64,000 bases of DNA from Xylaria sp. FL1777 (taxonomy: Eukaryota; Ascomycota; Sordariomycetes; Xylariales; Xylariaceae), in NCBI GenBank assembly GCA_022578965.1, contig MU400507.1, positions 124,001 through 188,000 on the forward strand, written 5' to 3'. How positions within the stretch are numbered: position 1 is the first letter of the stretch; each line of letters begins with the position of its first letter. Shown here piece after piece: positions 43,704-56,291 of the stretch. A program made the position numbers and the translations under genes. The notes beneath the pieces were generated by a model. It was not told the origin of the DNA and did no database searches. It was given only the letters and a program-made list of their open reading frames with translations.

Positions 43704-44939
43704 GTTCAGACGGATGCGAACCGGCAATGCGACCTTGGATGTCGGCTCGCGCGCGAATGCGATTGTGCTCTGCCGATTGAATGAATTTCAGGCCTAAGCG
43801 TGTAAACGAGGAGAGCCGCGGGTTTTGGAGGATAAAGGGGCGAGGTTTGTGCTTAACGGATGAAAAGATGGAGCAGGGGAGGTTGGTGGCTGTGGTTATT
43901 GACCGAAAATGCCCCAAAACGTGGGTGGAGACGCAGGTGGGGTCTTTCCGTAGAACCTGGGAAAAACATATTCAGCGCCTGGGTCGTCCAATCAGCTCGC
44001 GTCGTGGCATGCATCGACCTGTTTCGAGCATAGCCTGGTGTGGCCTGTGCATCGTGATTGCATTGAGCGACTTTATGCGTCAAATCACCAGCACCGCGCC
44101 TACCTAATCATCTCGTTAGGTAGTTGGCAAGAATACCTGCATACATAAGTACGTAGTAAAGGCTTTTTGTTCTGTAGGTACCTACCTAGCCGAATTGCGC
44201 GTGTGTAGCCGGTTCGAAAGTACCTGCTTCCAGCTGTATCTATCCGTACATACCTGTTATTTTGGTTAACCAAGTATCTAGGCACTTTTCTCCCCCTAGC
44301 AGATCAGGTAACTCTTCAAGACCTATGTGCATTAGGCATCTTTAAGTAGTCTAGAATGTGTAAACAATTAGTATCAAATATTACCTTGTACCTATATGCT
44401 ATCTACGTACTTGGACGCTTGTTCCTCCATGCAACAGCACCCAGTGACAGTACTCCTAAGTTTTCCTCCGCGGGGAAATTGGTCGACCAGAGGATCGATG
44501 GGCACACAAATATACCTACCTATGACCAACAGCTTCATAGATGAAAGATATATGGCGCAGTGTTGACATGTTTACAACCAGGTTTGAGCCCCAAGTTGCA
44601 AACGCGCTATCAAAACGTGTTTCTACTGTAGACGGGAGGTAATGGGTTTCTTTCTTTCTTTTTATTCTTTCGGCTGACAAAGCAAAATACCTGGTTAGGT
44701 GCCTCTAATCCTAGTGGTCTATCTATGCCTACAGCTAATTTGCTCAGGTCTAGGCCAGTGTTAGAGATGATGCGAAGGTAATGACGATATTATAGATTCC
44801 AGACGTCTATCCGGCCCATGTTATTGGGAATCCGTCCATCCTCATGTTCATATAGCCATGTATATCCATATTCATATAACATCCGCCCCCAGCTTCGTAG
44901 TCATATTGATCTGAAAGATGTTACCGGAGACACCAGATC
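43704..44939. other. gene-free stretch
   Basis: Upstream of the CENP-B-like gene and 3' of thymidylate synthase, both minus strand. TTTC microsatellite at 44647-44663 and TACCTACCTAGCC units near 44180. Nothing else. Confidence 0.5.
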
Positions 44940-46055
44940 TCAGACCGACATCTTCATCGCGATCGTCTTGTGTGGGTTGTAGTCCTTGACGATAAGGTCA
45001 TCAACTTTCCATCCGTCAATACTTCCGCCTTTCTCTCTCGCAATCTCCAATGTTGGGAACGGCCGTGGCTCTCGCTCTAGCTGAATCTTGAGCGCATCAA
45101 CATGGTCGCAGTACACATGCGCATCCCCCATGACGTGCGTTAAGCTGCCAGGAACAAGTTCGCAGGCGTGCGCAATCATGTGGGTGAGCAGCGCATAGCT
45201 GGCAATATTGAAAGGCACGCCGAGACCCATGTCGCAGGACCGCTGATACAGCTGACAATGCAGGTGTCCCTGCCTTTTCTCTCCGTTTTGCTGTGTCTCG
45301 TCCTTTCCCGTACGCGGATAAGAGACGTAGAACTGGGCGAACATGTGGCACGGCGGAAGGGCCATCTTCTTCAGATCAGCCGGATTCCAGGCACTGAGGA
45401 TAATGCGGCGATCATAGGGGTTGTTTCGCAGCTTGTAAATGACTTCGGCAAGCTGATCAACACCCTTGTCTGTGTAGTCTGTCTTCGCATCCACGTATTC
45501 TGCGCCAAAGTGCCGCCATTGAAACCCATAGACAGGGCCAAGGTCGCCGACCTCACGATGTGAGAGGCCGACGCTGTCCAGAAATTCTCGTGATCCATTA
45601 CCGTCCCAGATCTTGACCCCGGCTTCCGACAGTGCTGTAGACGATGTGTTCCCCTCTATAAACCATAGTAGCTCGGCAACAACAGCTTTCAGAAATACTC
45701 GCTTCGTTGTTAGCAGTGGTAGGATTGGTTGGCCATTGTCGTTGAGAGAGAATTTTAGCGGTGCCGGCGCAAATATTGAGTACGTGCCAGTTCCGGTCCT
45801 ACAGATGTTTGAAGGTCAGCATTTTGATCTCTCCAAGGCCCAATTAATGGAAGAATCACGGCCGAAAAGTAACAATAATCCCGCCAATAGAGGTTCGTAC
45901 CTGTCAGGGCGATGTTCACCTGTTGCCAAGATCTCTTGAACTAAGTCCAGGTATTGTAGCTCTTCATGCCGCTTTCTTGGCATTTTGTTGCCATTTGTTT
46001 TGTCTAGATTATTCGAAGGCGATACTTCGTGTCCTTTTGTCGATTCTGCATCCAT
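44940..46055 (-). CDS. thyA: thymidylate synthase
   Basis: Converts dUMP to dTMP with methylenetetrahydrofolate, supplying DNA synthesis. Exons 46055-45901 and 45798-44940 with a 102-base intron (337 aa). The N-terminus after the intron reads [20 protein letters not shown], the substrate-phosphate loop with its Arg. [10 protein letters not shown] and [16 protein letters not shown] follow. The catalytic Cys is in [34 protein letters not shown] holds the second-subunit arginine and the conserved Asp/Asn. A roughly 20-residue polar insertion after FYVS (about codons for [18 protein letters not shown]) is the fungal-type lengthening. The C-terminus closes with KMSV rather than the usual MAV. Two ACGCGT boxes lie 75 and 99 bases upstream of the start. 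Confidence 0.95.
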
Positions 46056-46129
46056 GGCTGTGTTCTCTGTTGGCTGAAAAACAACAACAAAAAAACCCCC
46101 TCTAAAAATCAGGGAATAGTTGGAAGCAA

Positions 46130-46159
46130 ACGCGTCTTTTGCAAGATGTAGAGACGCGT
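46130..46159 (-). promoter_or_regulatory. two MluI cell-cycle boxes (ACGCGT) upstream of thymidylate synthase
   Basis: ACGCGT is found exactly at 46130-46135 and 46154-46159, 75-100 bases before the thymidylate synthase ATG. In budding yeast the same gene (CDC21) is a founding MCB/MBF-controlled G1/S gene. Two perfect copies this close, in otherwise AT-rich DNA, strongly suggest the same control here. Confidence 0.65.
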
Positions 46160-46660
46160 ATAGTGAATAGGTATGTAGGTGCCAAAGCTGTGGGGTTGCC
46201 CCGCGCTAGCTAGTATACATACTTAGGTAGTTACTTTTACGTAAGGTTACCTACCTACTTAAGTACCTAGGGATACTTCTACTGCACACAAGTACCAATG
46301 GCATCTTCCCATATCTCTCTAATCCGTGGGAAGTACTTAGTAATGGACTTCCTATTTCATATTCTCCCTACCCTACCTAGGTACGTGTAGATAGTCTTGC
46401 AAGTCTAAATAATTAGCTTAGATAATATTACTACATCGAGGGTCTCACGGAACACCATGCCACCATATTGTATGAATCAACCACATGATGAACATTAAAA
46501 GCTTCGTGGTTCGCTTCACCAACTGCGCATTACCTCGCTTATGAACAACTCGATGGATATTAACATACAAACCCATGCCTTTGCTGGCCCTGTGCCTCCC
46601 AGCCCTGTCTTCTTCGCTTCGCCTAAGGAAAAGCGCTCGTGACCTGGTGAGAGTATTCTC
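46160..46660. other. intergenic stretch
   Basis: Distal upstream region of thymidylate synthase and 3' flank of the small minus-strand gene. Contains CCTACCTACTTAAGTACC units. Nothing else recognised. Confidence 0.5.
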
Positions 46661-46951
46661 TTACAAACCTTCTCGCTTGTACTCTTCAATCCACCTATCA
46701 TAATGCATGCCATGTTTCTCCGTCAGCATGTGACGATACGTGTTCAAATATGGATTCCACGACGGCCGAAAAGCATGTCGTACTCCTTCAATCCAATCCA
46801 CCTCATACTTTTGGTCTGTCATCTCGTCGACATCGTCACTCCAGCTGCAGTCATCCTTTCCCCAGGCCCCCTCCCACAACAACCGTATGAGAAAAGCAAC
46901 ACGCGTAAAAGTAGAAAAGAAGAAGGCAGGATTTAGTGACCGCGAAGCCAT
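46661..46951 (-). CDS. small uncharacterised protein, 96 aa
   Basis: Single frame with an ATG start and TAA stop. I do not recognise the family. The first 35 residues are hydrophobic and weakly basic (SLNPAFFFSTFTRVAFLIRL), suggesting a membrane or organelle-targeting segment. The rest is polar and aromatic-rich with constrained-looking sequence: DEMTDQKYEVDWIEGVRHAF, RPSWNPYLNTYRHMLTEKHG, HYDRWIEEYKREGL. That texture, rather than the frame length, is the argument that it is real. It may be the C-terminal exon of a longer gene, but no upstream exon was found. Confidence 0.6.
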   Translation of the reverse strand: MASRSLNPAFFFSTFTRVAFLIRLLWEGAWGKDDCSWSDDVDEMTDQKYEVDWIEGVRHAFRPSWNPYLNTYRHMLTEKHGMHYDRWIEEYKREGL

Positions 46952-47502
46952 CAGAGTTCAGACACAAGAAAGAAGCGGACCCCATGAACGTGAGAGGCAA
47001 TCCAGTTTTGCGCCTGACCCAAACTAAAAAAAGTCTCGATAAGAATGTTCCATGAATATTTTCGCCCCGATGCGAGTACCTCCAGCAAACAAATAAAAAA
47101 AATAAAGCAAGGTATAAAAGTAAGGCATTGATGAAGAAGAGAAGGGTGGCTGGTACAGCAAAGGTCGCTGATATGCCTCATCTGTGTCAGGTCTGCATAC
47201 GTTTCTGCTATACGAGTAAATGTCAAGCCACCTAAAAGCTGTGTGTCCAATCACTAATCGATGTGTTGAGACTCAAATCACTGTTGTCGTAGTGGCCAAT
47301 GCACGGCGTGGAGCTGATACTAGACGAGGCGGTGTAGGCTAATAGTAACCACAATAGGTAGATATGCACATAGCCTTACGTAGATGCTATGTTGGATTCG
47401 AAGCTAAAAGCTGTTCCCGGTCGTAAATGCTAGCAATGAGAAATGATGGAGGGTATATTGCGAGGAAAATTGACCATAAAGACATTGGTAGTTGATCGGA
47501 AT
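46952..47502. other. intergenic stretch
   Basis: Promoter of the small gene and 3' flank of bem1, both minus strand. No exon recognised. Confidence 0.5.
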
Positions 47503-49482
47503 CTATACTTGCTCAACGAAGATGACTAGCTTGTCGTTGTGGTCCAGGGCGAAGTTTAGATCATTATTACTCATAAGGTTGAGCTTGTCACCACTTCCCT
47601 CATCTCGGTAGAATAGCTGGATCTGCTCCCCGCTGGAAACCTTAGTACGCTCTCTTATCTTCTCGTAGAGCTGTTGGAATTTGGTATCCCCTGGTACTCG
47701 GATCAGGAAGGTATCATTATTGAAATGTATTTTGACCTTGAAAGCTGCAGGACTTTGGCTAATCCCTGGTGATAATGAAGACTGGGAAGGTTGTGAGAGC
47801 GATGATGCTTGGCGAGTCATCTGTGCCTGTCCATTTTGCATCTGTCTTGGAGCAGCCGAAAGTCCAGAATATCCGGGACCGTTCAAATTATTCCGCGATG
47901 ATGGTTGGGAATTCTCGTCCTTTGGCGAGTCCGTCGAAGACCGTGATCCGGCCGAGAGACGGTAATCATCACCAGCTAAGTTGGCATCGACTTCATAATC
48001 ACCTTCCCTCGGTGCGAAGAATTGCTTGACTAAATTGCACTTAGAGATGTACGCCGGCTGTCCTAGTAAATTCTTCACGTAGTGGTCCAAGTTATGTAAT
48101 CGACCCTCGGTTATTGCGTCAGTTACATAGTTAACAGGGCCGGGCATATAGGGCAGTGAGCGCTTCTGTGTGCCTGTATTTCCGGCTTCCGCAGGAAATT
48201 CGGTTAAGAGAGCGATCTGGAAATCATAGAAATCCTCATAGTAACGCGAAAGCTCCCAATGACGGCCGTCCTCCAGGGCCGCTTCAATGACGAACCAATA
48301 CTTGTCTTCAGCGAAGCAATACCTAGGAATTCGAGCAGAGATGGGCGCATATAGCTGGGATGTTGGCTTAGGACCCATAGGGTTTTGCTGCAATGTGTTG
48401 CGTTGTGACTGGAACGATCCACCTTGCTGTTGCTGTAGGCCAACGCCATTAGAACATGAAGCACGAGATCAAGCCGAAGAAGCAAGTTTCACTTACAAAT
48501 GAAGCGGTTTGTTGTTGGCTTTGGCGGTTGCGTTGCTGCTGCAAACTCAGACGTTCCATACCTTGCTCCAAAGGTTGCTGCCCTGGTGGCCCACCGCCTT
48601 CAAACTTGCCTAACGTGATGCTACTATTCTTGTAGTCCGCAGCCATCTTCTTCCACTCCTCGACTCGAGGAACTCCAGCGCGCTTAACAGCATCCTGTGC
48701 ATTCGCAACAGCGGTATCTGTCGCCATGTCTCTAATCTCGACAAACGACACGGGGATGAGGCCTGGACCACCCAGGCGGCCAATAGGCTTGGCGACAAAC
48801 CACTCTGGATTGGATTGCGCGATCACGATAATAGCCTCTCCAGCCTTTGCCTCTAGTTCGTCGGGTCGTTCTGCCTGAAAGTCGTACATAACGATACCGT
48901 ATACCATGGCACCAGTCTTCCCTATCGACTTGGAACTCCGTTGACTGAGCGCCGGTGTTAGAGGCACTGTGTTAGATTCAGAGAAGCCAGAGTCGTGGTC
49001 TTCCTTCTTTGTGGGCAATCTTGGGCCGCTGTCTGACTGGCCGCTGTCCCTCTCGGTGCGTCCTAGGGCTTGGAAGAACGAGACGGGGACGAGACCCCGT
49101 GCATCCGGGAGGGCTGGGTTGCATGCCTCATACCAGTCGTTATCCTCTTCGCGACCGATGACATGGAAAAAGTCGCCACGTGAAAAGCTCAGCTCTTGAT
49201 CCGTTTGTGCTTCATAATCATAAAGAGCTCGAATGACCTGAAACGTATGCGATATTAGCGTTCCGCTGTTTACGCAAGTCCAAGCCTTCGCTATGAGATC
49301 TATCAACTACACACCTTTTTAGGAGGGACTATGGCGACGGCGGATTTGGGTGCGATAGAGATTTGCGGACCTTTGTCCTTGTCGCCCTTGATGGATCTCC
49401 TGAGGGCCTGAATTGCTCGCTTCATGTTAGCAATAGTTCGAACAGAAGCAACCGAGTTGCGATTCGAGCGTGTGCGCGACAT
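47503..49482 (-). CDS. bem1: BEM1/Scd2 polarity scaffold (SH3-SH3-PX-PB1)
   Basis: Scaffold that gathers Cdc42, its exchange factor Cdc24 and PAK kinases at sites of polarised growth. In filamentous fungi it also links to NADPH oxidase complexes. Exons in transcript order: 49482-49315, 49237-48497, 48432-47503, introns 77 and 64 bases (612 aa). A basic N-terminal exon (56 aa) precedes SH3-1 (VIRALYDYEAQTDQELSF, about 57-112). SH3-2 (GIVMYDFQAERPDELEAKAG, about 160-217) follows, then a Gln-rich linker. PX domain (about 330-435): RIPRYCFAEDKYWFVIEA and RSLPYMPG. PB1 domain (about 535-612): FKVKIHFNNDTFLIRV with FYRDEGSGDKLNLMSNNDL, the acidic OPCA-type motif. All four domains appear intact. Confidence 0.94.
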
Positions 49483-52400
49483 AATACTACACTCTGCAGG
49501 ACATTGACGTACACCGGAAAATGGATACGACCAAAACGAGAAGCAGATGCAAGGGATGAGGGGAGGGAAATAAGTAGATTAATGGCCCACCTTCATCGTT
49601 GTACAAACAGTTTGTAGGCGCTATCAGTGTACTGGATGATCAGCTGTGGTGAGAGGCAAAGCTAGGGACGGCGCGCGACGGAAGGAAGCGCAATGTAAGT
49701 GAACGGCCGGCTTGTTGGCTCCCCCCTGTGATTCAGATTTGGTGACACCAATGAGAGCACCTGAGCAGACAACGAACGTTCCGTCTCCCGGTTGGGTTCG
49801 ACACAGAAATTCTGGATCAGTGTAACAAATGCGGTGGCGGGTCCAAGGCCGAGATATGACGATGGGACGGCGGAAAAGCAGTGGGCGGGCGGATTTCTCA
49901 AGGTGAGACCTTCTGCAGCTGGATGTTCGAGTTCCTCGAATGATTTGACCGTCCGATCCTGTCGCCTCGATGCAACAAGCCGGGTCGCAAATAAAGCTAT
50001 GCTGCTGTGGCCTTATTTTTAGCACAGCGTGCGGTCGAATGAAAAACACCAGCGATAAGCCAGGGTTCTTTCGGCGTCGGTGACTCTCAGAATTGCTCTT
50101 TCTCTCGAGTTTGCCTCTTCTCTTTGTCCACACCAATTCAACCCAAATTAACGCTCAGGTTCGCGTGGTTCAGAATGTTGTCGGGTATCAATTGTCCCCC
50201 AGTGGCCGTGTCAGATTCCAAGTCGGCCGGCGGCTATATAGTCGACGTGGGCGCTGAGCTGTAGGATGAAGACCGTCGCTCTCGGCTGCTCGGTGGTAGT
50301 GGTAGGTTGATGGGAAGGGCAGATGGAGAGGAAGGGACTCGAATGAATGGCACTGAGGTGGTCGGACTGGTGCGCTTGGGGTGGGATGGGACGGAACAGG
50401 ATTGGACTGGCAAGTGTTGGATTTGGGGGGTGGGCGGCTTGGTGGAGGAGGGATTGGCTGGCTGTTGGCGCAAAACTGACTGCCTACCCACAGACCTTGA
50501 CATGGACGGAGAGGCGCCAGAGAAAAGGGTGGAAACGTTGAAAACCAAAAGTGGGGCGATCACAGATGGGGCGTTATTAGACGGCAGCACATATACCAAT
50601 GGTACCTACTACGGTACCTACTACGTAAGGTGGAATGGATTTTTCGACGGTTCGCGTGCACTGGTTGGCCACAGGCACGGGTCCGCTAGCGAGGTGCCTA
50701 GACCAGCATATCTGTAGCTAACTCATGTGTGTCTCCATGTACATAGTATAAGGCCACGAGACGGTTCTTCGACGCTCAGGTACTTTTAAGATACCTGCCA
50801 CACGAATAGAGAGGATCGGTACACAACATGAAGCTATACTACAGTGACGAGCTGAGCTCAAATGAACTGTGGAACTATAAATATTCCCAATTCCATCAAT
50901 GTACCCTCAACAACTAGACGGCCCTTGAATTATTGTCTGCTGCTCATTCTGTACTCAGTATGCGTGATTTAAAGGCATGAAGTTGGACGAAACCCTGGAA
51001 GTTAGAAAGTATCTATAAAGCAATTGAATGTACACAGGGGTGCCTATCAACCTAATAAGTGGTTTGTTTAAAACAACAGTTATCGAGAGACAGGGGAAAG
51101 AAAAAAAAAAGGTGTGACTGTGGCGCAAAGTCATTACGCAGCCACCTACTATTAGGTGTACTAGACGCACTAACGAAGTTCAGGAACATAGCAGTGATTT
51201 TAGTTCCTTATGCTCTATTTCTTGTTACCTACAGGTCTCCAGGTCTTTACAGCTCTCGCTGCATGCACAAGGAGGCACACGCAGGAAAATGCACGGGTGG
51301 TCCAGCCATCACCAGAATGGAATGGAAGGGCATAACTGATCACTTTTCGCTTGGCCAACAGCAGGTCGGCTCAGACATACCGAACGCGGGCCAGGGTGCG
51401 CAACTGGCTTTGGCTTTTGCAAAGCTCCTCGCAGGATGACGCGTGGGAACCTGGTAGTGAGGGGGGATTAGTGGTCTGCCGCAGGGATTTGGGCGATTAC
51501 TAACCAATCAAAACGCATCATGGCTGGTGTATCCGCTTGGTTGGTGCAGAATTCTATACACTACTTACTAAGTACCTGCCTATGTATGCATTATCAGGAA
51601 ATTAACCCAACAATACCTACCTAGGTACTTAGATGTAAGCTTAAAGAATGCACTGAGAAATGTACTACCAGTAGTCCCGGTAGTGAAGATATGCGCTGAA
51701 ACCCACCCTAGAGAATCAGTACCTACATATGTACTTTATAAGTGGTATAATAATGCCCAGGAAAATGATGGTAGTGGCTTGCTCTAATGTATTATAAAAA
51801 ATTCCTGCACCTTGAATTGAGACGAGTCCCAGGCAGTGCCCAGGGGAAAAGCCCAGTAATTCTGCAAAGAACATGATCTGGTCTATACTGCGTACTACAT
51901 ATTTCCAAAGCGTCCGTGTGCTGCTGATCCTTTCCTTTCACATTCCATTTTAGGTCTACCTATAACTATCCCATCGATGCTATAATATTTGTTTTTCTGA
52001 TGTAACGATGTACATAGCACGGCTGTAATGATACCCAGATACTTATTTGCCTACATTAAACGGAAGCAAACAAGGCTACTCTACATATAGATTAGTACCT
52101 TCCCGTGCGTCCCTATGTAGGTATCCAAGTGTGGCAGTCCAAGTTCATGGGGTTTTATTGTGAGTTGATTGCAATCTTCACTATCTGGGTCTACCAAATT
52201 TATCCCTTGATAGCAACCCATACTACCATTTATGTTAGCATTAACTATGTGGGTTGAGCTATAAACCAATGAAAGTGAAAAACAATCGTTATACTCCGTA
52301 ATTGCCGTTTCTTAATAGAGCATTATCAACGGTGCGTACCTACTTACAGCCTCTACCTGGTTATGCTGTCACAACCTCAGTGGCGTTATAGTGTACATAC

Positions 52401-53250
52401 AGTACGGGATATAGGACGCATGGAAAACGCCTGGAACGATCTTCAGAGAGGGGCCTTTCTCCGCAATCTAGAGAGGTCTAGAACCGCTAGAGGGCAAAGA
52501 CAGGTAGCGACAACCGGTCATTTATAGCGTGCAACGGCTTAGACCAGGTTTTGGTATGTAGTTACCATCTGTAAGAACCTACCTACCTAGGCAGGCTAGG
52601 TAAGTAGGTACCACAATGAGCTCCCTCTCCCAGAATGCCCCTCTCCTATCTTAGGTTCCCTTTCCCTTTCTTTCCCTTCGTTTGAGCGTTACTGGACCTC
52701 GCAGGTAGTGTCTTCGAACTACCTACGCAGGTAAGGAGCGGGATGGTAGTACTCTGCTGCTCGAGCCGGGTTCGTAGTCTCTGATGAGGAAAAGGGGCTG
52801 TAGATCTTTGTATGAGTCTGCTGACTTTTTGATAGGCCGTTAAATTTGCAGGTACACAACATTTAAGCTTGCAGGACATCCGCACTGCTTGCAGACGCGA
52901 AGCTCGTTTGATTATGCAGGCGTTTGTCAAAGCTCATTCAACGTTTGGGTATTTGCCTGGGTAGCTACATCACGGTACGGGATATGCCTGGGTAGGTATA
53001 TGTAGTGTAGGGAGTTGGATGGGCGGGAGACCACCTAAACTAGCAGTGCATTGCATGGGACTTAATTGCATGCAGGTATTCTCCATCCTATTCTCCCTCC
53101 GCGAGGTCCCTGCCCGAGTCAGGCATTCGCAACTATGGCTACTTGCAGTGAGCACAGGCTTTCACCGGCATGGCAGAGCACATGAGTCGGCCGTCGCATT
53201 TCGCCCGTCTTGCGTGCAGTGCTGCATACGTCCAGGTAGGCAGCTTTGGT
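49483..53250. other. 3.8-kb gene-free stretch
   Basis: Upstream of bem1 the DNA is dominated by CCTACCTAGGTAC units (50600, 51605, 52575-52605) and AT-rich sequence. Frames at 49624-50136, 50307-50717, 51059-51439 and 52646-52930 have no domain, no splice partners and no coding texture. Confidence 0.5.
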
Positions 53251-53705
53251 TTATCGAGATTGTTGTCTCGGTATAAAAGTCAAACGGTCGCTCAAGGGAG
53301 GGCTCTAAGGTGTAGCTCAGACAGGATCCAAGTGAACTAAACGCGGCCCGACACTTACGCCTTCAACGACCCGGTGCTCCTCCTGAGTCGTGCTCACCGA
53401 GCTCAAAGGATCTGGTTTAAGGGGGGACACAACGCCACTGTCTCGAAAGGGTACATTTCGCACAATGGCGTCGCCCTCGCTCCGATCAATGCATGCAGGA
53501 TGGAGGTCCCAAAATACCCAGGTACGCGAAGGAGGGGCACATTGTATAGCGAATTGCATAACAATACCTCGACACAAAGCATAAATCTTCGACAATGGTT
53601 TCTGGATGTCCAATCGAATGCCAAGAAGATGACGTAGCATACCTTGCCAGTCAGGAGCTTACGGCCAGAGAGGTCGACGACGTCGCTCGTGGCATGGACA
53701 GGCAT
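53251..53705 (-). CDS. doubtful small gene
   Basis: Tentative three-exon reading: an ATG at 53705 gives MPVHATSDVVDLSGRKLLTG, then a very short intron of 41 bases (GTATGC...CCAG). A frame with APPSRTWVFWDLHPACIDRS and SSVSTTQEEHRVVEG follows. A GTAAGT donor and a short last exon end at a TAA at 53253-53251. Splice sites keep the frame, but 41 bases is near the lower limit for fungal introns and no family is recognised. It may be a decayed gene or chance. Confidence 0.25.
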
Positions 53706-56291
53706 GAATCAATCACCTATTTATCCTGGTCAAAGCACTGCTTTTAGTGGGTGCAGATATCTTGGCCACGAATCCTTTCCAGAAGTGCTGCCGCCTAGAG
53801 GATATGCCGGGACCAGAAACATCATGCACAACGGAAAAACACTGCTCCTCCAAGGGGAAGGCAAACCCAAATACCAGCGAGGACACGTCAATTTGCTAGT
53901 TAAAGTTACTTCCTAAGGTTATCGTCAATGCGTGGGCAACACGGATCACCACGATCCCGGGACGATCTCCAAGCGTGATGAAACCTCGGGCAGGGCTGAA
54001 ACGTAACCGAATATCGTGAGGGGCAAGTTGATGATCGAATCAGTTAAGGACCTAACGAAGATTCTACGTCTTTACACTAGCCCACGTTATTATCTACCAA
54101 TATGAACTAACTAGCCGTAGCTTCGCTGTACGAGGGCTGGTGGCCGAGATTCTGGGGTTCCGGAGTACTAGGGTAAATAACATATGATGACGGAAAACGC
54201 CGGGTGGAAGTGGAACATTTTGCACCGAGAATAGAAGATGAGAATGGCGAGATAGCCTACGACTCCCTCGCTATTCCGAGTGTTTGAACGAGACTGTCCA
54301 TAGCCTGGAGTTTGCGCGAAATGTAAGTGCCCCATTCATAACATTCTCTAATCAAGAAATGCACTGCTTCCGGGCTTAGCTCAACATCCGCCAGCCTCCG
54401 TGGATAATTTCACGCGCGGCACCTCATCATTAAACTCATTTCGCTCTCTTCCTGATCTATATTAAGTCGACACGGCGTGAGCATCAAGCGGAACCAACTA
54501 TGGCCTGTAATGGAGATGCAGGTTACACGGAGGAATGAAGGAATTCGCAATGTGGCACTCGCAACTATTCCAAGGCCCCAGACTCTAAATCGGTAACTCG
54601 CGTGGCCCCAATCCCGCTTCACAGTTGTTCAGGCTGGCCAACCTCTGCAAGCCTAAGCGATATGGCATGCCGTACAGCTGTTATTGTAGCCGAGCCCTTG
54701 CTGTCGTCTTACCCGCCACAACTAGACTCGGACTTTCTCTGTGCTCGCACTACCCTCAGCCCTGGTCAAGCCCATCTGTCTAAGACGCCAGAGACGAGAA
54801 TGGCGTGCCACGCAGGACGACAAACCAGCCACTACCAGCGCATGTCTCAGCTTGGTAAGGAGCCTGTCAGCCCGCTGCGGCACCTAAGATGGCATGGGCG
54901 TAATGTACCGGTACCTTGCATGACTAGGCGCATTTACGCAGCACCCAGTCCTGTGGATGCGCATCTGGATGTGCTAATATGTGAACTAAGAAAATACAAC
55001 GCACGTAGAAAGCTCCAAAGTTCAACAAGCTCCAGGAAAAAAGGTTCGTAATGTTCAAGTCCAGTAGGTAGAGATGGCAAGCAAAAACCACACGGGGAGA
55101 AAAATGTAATATATATATAGCTTACCTAATATTTAAGTTATCCTCGAGTCACGTCTAATGTAACTGTTCTTATTTCTGCCCAATCTCGCAATTATCTTTC
55201 AAAAGCAGTTCCTCGAGAAATAAGCATAGAGCAGCTCGATAACACTTATAAACCCGAACATGGCTTAATCAAACAGAAACAAGACATTTATTAACTGCGT
55301 TAGAATTGCAAGCACTTGTGATTCTTCAGGAATATATACAAAGACTGAGTATAAGAGCGTTGGTTCGATGATCATTTCTGAAGTGTCCAACGTTCTCGCC
55401 CTATGAAACTGTCCCTGAAATGCGTACAGTATTTAACGGCCTAACGAGTGAAGTTGGACCAGGTACTATGCCTATTGGTGAAATCGGATCAAAATCTCAT
55501 GACCAGATGGTGAGGGCTTTGGACGTTGTAGTGGTGTTGACCAAGGGTGCTAGATACTGCTGGGCAATCATTATTTCAATAAGCCTACCAGCAGCTTGGC
55601 CATGAAACCAGGTCCGGTACGTCCGGTATTGATTATACCATGCACATTTCATCTTATTTCATCTAAATTTAATAGTCATGATGTAATGAGTTAATTGCAA
55701 AACATGTTAGTTCACTATCAGCGCTCGAAACTAATGCTGAGCTTTTATCTATGAACTATAGGAACGGCCTACCACGGAGAGCATATTGACTTTCCGCCAG
55801 TAGTATAGAGGTTAATAGCAAAGACCAGATCCGGCCGGTGCTTGTCGTCCTAGGGTATCGTGTCACCAGATATTAACTAAACCACTTGGTCCAGAACACC
55901 CCAACGCCTGTGTCACCGATCCCAAACCATCAATCCATTATCTGTAGAGATCATCCCAAAACGCACCGTAACATATTCAAGGACACCGATATGCAGTGCC
56001 ACCAACTCCTAAGGGACCTTAACGCCATCAAATACAAATGCTGTGTGGTAAGGTAGTTGTAGTTCGATCGGAATGTGATATATGCACCTTCGCTGTGTCA
56101 CAGGGTCATGGTTTGACATAACCAGAAGCTGATCTGCAGCAGTCGGCAATCTCAGCGACGAAGATTCGGTAGGGCGGAGGAATGGGCTCTACGGGGTAGT
56201 GTATCCTGCACGGCATCAAAAGGCCATGGGAGGATAGGCGTTGTACCGAAGAGAAAATAACAGTAAGAAAGAAGGAAGTTGGGACGAATCA
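53706..56291. other. 2.6-kb gene-free stretch
   Basis: No supported exon. The plus frame 54602-55051 lacks coding texture. A tRNA 5'-half-like segment lies at 55793-55825 and is listed separately. Confidence 0.5.
55793..55825 (+). other. tRNA 5'-half-like sequence with A box
   Basis: TCCGCCAGTAGTATAGAGG followed by TTAATAGC resembles the acceptor strand and D arm of a tRNA-Asp-type gene, and TAGTATAGAGG matches the Pol III A-box consensus. No B box, T arm or 3' acceptor strand follows. It is either a tRNA fragment or the head of a tRNA-derived short interspersed element. Confidence 0.35.

Noticed and set aside
43081..43797. Two long plus-strand frames over the CENP-B-like gene
   Set aside because: Antisense shadows of the repeat-rich N-terminal coding region.
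49624..50136. 170-codon minus-strand frame upstream of bem1
   Set aside because: No domain, no coding texture and no linkage to bem1 exon 1.
54602..55051. 149-codon plus-strand frame
   Set aside because: Irregular composition with many Cys/Ser/His and no recognisable segment; no supporting splice sites.
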